From an uncultured Coriobacteriaceae bacterium (GTDB lineage: Bacteria > Actinomycetota > Coriobacteriia > Coriobacteriales > UMGS124), in assembly GCA_902783515.1 (NCBI GenBank), contig CACZRK010000002.1, forward strand, positions 1 to 7,316: DNA of 7,316 bases, read 5' to 3'. Positions 5,933 to 7,316 of this stretch are shown one piece after another (within the stretch, counting starts at the first letter, position 1; each line of letters starts with the position of its first letter). Below the pieces are notes generated by a model. The model saw nothing but the letters and a program-made list of their open reading frames with translations, had not been told where the DNA came from and ran no database searches. The position numbers and the translations under genes are program-made.

Positions 5933-7316
5933 ATGCAGTCAGTCGATAGAAGAACCGCGGTCGGCGCGCTCGGCATTGGTCTTGGGATGGGGGCCGTTGC
6001 CGCGCTCACGCCGCTGTCCGCCATGGCGCACGAGGCGAAGGATGCCGCGGCGTCAGCGGCCTCCACAACGGCGTCTGAGTCGGCGGGCGCGGGCACCGCA
6101 ACCGTTGCCGACATCGACGCCCTCATCCCGCAGCCGACGAACGAGGCCGCCGAGAAGGGGCTCACGACGCTCACGACCGAGGAGCTGAACGCCCGCCGAC
6201 AGGCGATCGTCGACGCGGCGTCGTCGTTCACCAGGGCGGACGGCACCGTCGTGCCCGAGCCGTATGCGAAGCTTCGGGCGCTCATGAACACGTACAGCAT
6301 CGGCACGGGCTCGGGCGAAGAGGACTCGATCGACTACCTCATGATGCTGTTCAGCGAGCAGGACGCGCAAAACTACCTGAAGATGCCCTACGGTCGTGTC
6401 TTCTCCGCCGCGGACTTCGCCGAGCACGCGGACATGGAGGAGGGTGAGTGCGGCGCGATCTGCGACGACCTCGCCGCACGCGGCCTGCTCTACCGCTTGG
6501 TTCGTGACGGGCGGACCCTCTATCACCAGATACCCGTCGTGCTCGGCAGCTTTGAGTACAGCGTGAACGACTTCTTCCAGCCGGGTTGGTCCCCGACGTT
6601 CCTTCAGTCGTGGCTCATGCCGATCGCCCAGCAAAACGGGCTGCTGCGCGCAGGAACCCCGATCGAGTACGCGATTCCCTGCGACCAGAGCGTCGTTGCC
6701 GATGACCACATCCTCGCGCTGGACGACTACACGAAGATCGTCGACCGCTACGACACGATCGTGGTCATACCCTGCCAGTGCCGCACGCTGTTCATGGCGC
6801 TCAACGGCGTGACCGAGCAGTTCGGCGCAGACGAGCTGCCCGACGCCATGAGCCCCGTGTGCGGCCATCCGATCGAGACCTGCATGGCCTTTGGCGAGGA
6901 GGCCGAGTTCGCGCTCTGGGCGGGCCGTGGTCGCCAGATCGATCGGGACGAGGCGCTCGCGATTCTGCGACGCAGCGTGGACGCCGGCATGATCCTGCAG
7001 AACATGTACACGAAGAACAGCGAGTTCATCTGCTCGTGCCATGGGGACTGCTGCGGCGTGCTCTCCAGCTACATCGCCGTCGGGCCTGAGATCGCGGCAA
7101 AGTCAACCGCCTACAAGTTCACGAGCAACTATGTTCTTGAGTATGACCGTGACGCCTGCATTCAGTGCGGCGCATGCGTCGCACGCTGTCCCATGACGGC
7201 GATCACGATGGACGAGACGAACCATCCCACGGTGAACGCGCTCTGCATGCGCTGCGGCCAGTGCGGGATGGTCTGCCCCGTCGGCGCACGCAAGCTGCGT
7301 GCCAAGCCCGCCGACG
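5933..7316 (+). CDS. Tat-exported 4Fe-4S electron-transfer protein with winged-helix-like and ferredoxin domains (3' end outside window)
   Basis: 461 codons are visible with no stop before the window end; the protein is probably nearly complete. AGGGGGG (5921-5927) lies 5 bases before the ATG. Residues 1-32 look like a twin-arginine signal (Arg6-Arg7 in VDRRTAV, then a Gly/Ala-rich core, cleavage probable after AMA at 32), followed by a low-complexity Ala/Ser/Thr linker to about 60. Residues 157-210 resemble a winged helix (AICDDLAARGLLYRLVRDGR, then a GSFEY segment). Next come the cysteine clusters CQC (281-283), Cys310-x6-Cys317 in CGHPIETC, and CSCHGDCC (367-374). Two classic [4Fe-4S] motifs follow: Cys409, 412, 415 and 419, and Cys438, 441, 444 and 448. 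The same order of clusters occurs in a family of 4Fe-4S proteins from anaerobes whose substrate I cannot name. Tat export would carry the folded cluster-bearing protein across the membrane. It is divergent from the LuxR-type gene and is probably an electron carrier for an extracytoplasmic reductase or a respiratory step. Confidence 0.85.
   Translation, partial: MQSVDRRTAVGALGIGLGMGAVAALTPLSAMAHEAKDAAASAASTTASESAGAGTATVADIDALIPQPTNEAAEKGLTTLTTEELNARRQAIVDAASSFTRADGTVVPEPYAKLRALMNTYSIGTGSGEEDSIDYLMMLFSEQDAQNYLKMPYGRVFSAADFAEHADMEEGECGAICDDLAARGLLYRLVRDGRTLYHQIPVVLGSFEYSVNDFFQPGWSPTFLQSWLMPIAQQNGLLRAGTPIEYAIPCDQSVVADDHILALDDYTKIVDRYDTIVVIPCQCRTLFMALNGVTEQFGADELPDAMSPVCGHPIETCMAFGEEAEFALWAGRGRQIDRDEALAILRRSVDAGMILQNMYTKNSEFICSCHGDCCGVLSSYIAVGPEIAAKSTAYKFTSNYVLEYDRDACIQCGACVARCPMTAITMDETNHPTVNALCMRCGQCGMVCPVGARKLRAKPAD

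Noticed and set aside
6053..7042. Minus-strand open frame of 329 codons
   Set aside because: It is opposite the Fe-S protein gene, whose cysteine motifs fix the true frame; the antisense product has only low-complexity Arg/Val sequence.
1..7316. CRISPR array, transposon ends, tRNA or rRNA genes
   Set aside because: I looked for regularly spaced repeats, terminal inverted repeats with a transposase, and tRNA cloverleaf landmarks, and found none.

Overview
The window is chromosomal DNA from a very GC-rich bacterium (by eye about two thirds G+C, with G or C at most third codon positions). Two features point to the Coriobacteriia, probably an Eggerthellaceae relative such as Eggerthella, Slackia or Gordonibacter. 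One is a LuxR regulator whose sensor half is a 12-helix membrane domain. The other is a divergent Tat-exported iron-sulfur protein. The lineage is inferred from gene types and was not tested by any search.

Layout, left to right. Positions 1-3140 (minus strand) carry a large cytosolic cyclic-di-GMP protein read as PAS, degenerate GGDEF, EAL and three further PAS-like segments. An in-frame TAG at 267-269 ends it. The same frame then stays open to the window edge and encodes the first half of a second, degenerate GGDEF domain. The gene therefore looks like a longer multidomain protein cut by an amber codon. Positions 3141-3750 hold a 610-base stretch without a convincing gene but with palindromes, imperfect repeats and promoter-like sequence. 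Positions 3751-4077 (plus) encode an unrecognised 108-residue protein behind a strong ribosome binding site and a GC-only hairpin. It converges on the LuxR gene, and a bulged hairpin (4082-4107) lies between the two.

Positions 4118-5665 (minus) encode the membrane LuxR regulator: about 12 transmembrane helices, then a C-terminal LuxR helix-turn-helix. A 267-base divergent intergenic region follows, with a 7+7 perfect inverted repeat (5699-5714) close to the regulator start. Positions 5933-7316 (plus, cut by the window end) encode an exported protein with a twin-arginine-like signal peptide, a winged-helix-like segment, three conserved-looking cysteine clusters and a 2x[4Fe-4S] ferredoxin domain.

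How they may fit together (inference): the LuxR protein probably senses a ligand at or in the membrane and controls the divergent exported redox protein, the usual arrangement for anaerobic respiratory or reductase modules in this lineage. The cyclic-di-GMP protein is a separate single-gene unit. Its EAL catalytic residues are intact and its GGDEF motif is lost, so it is more likely a phosphodiesterase than a cyclase.
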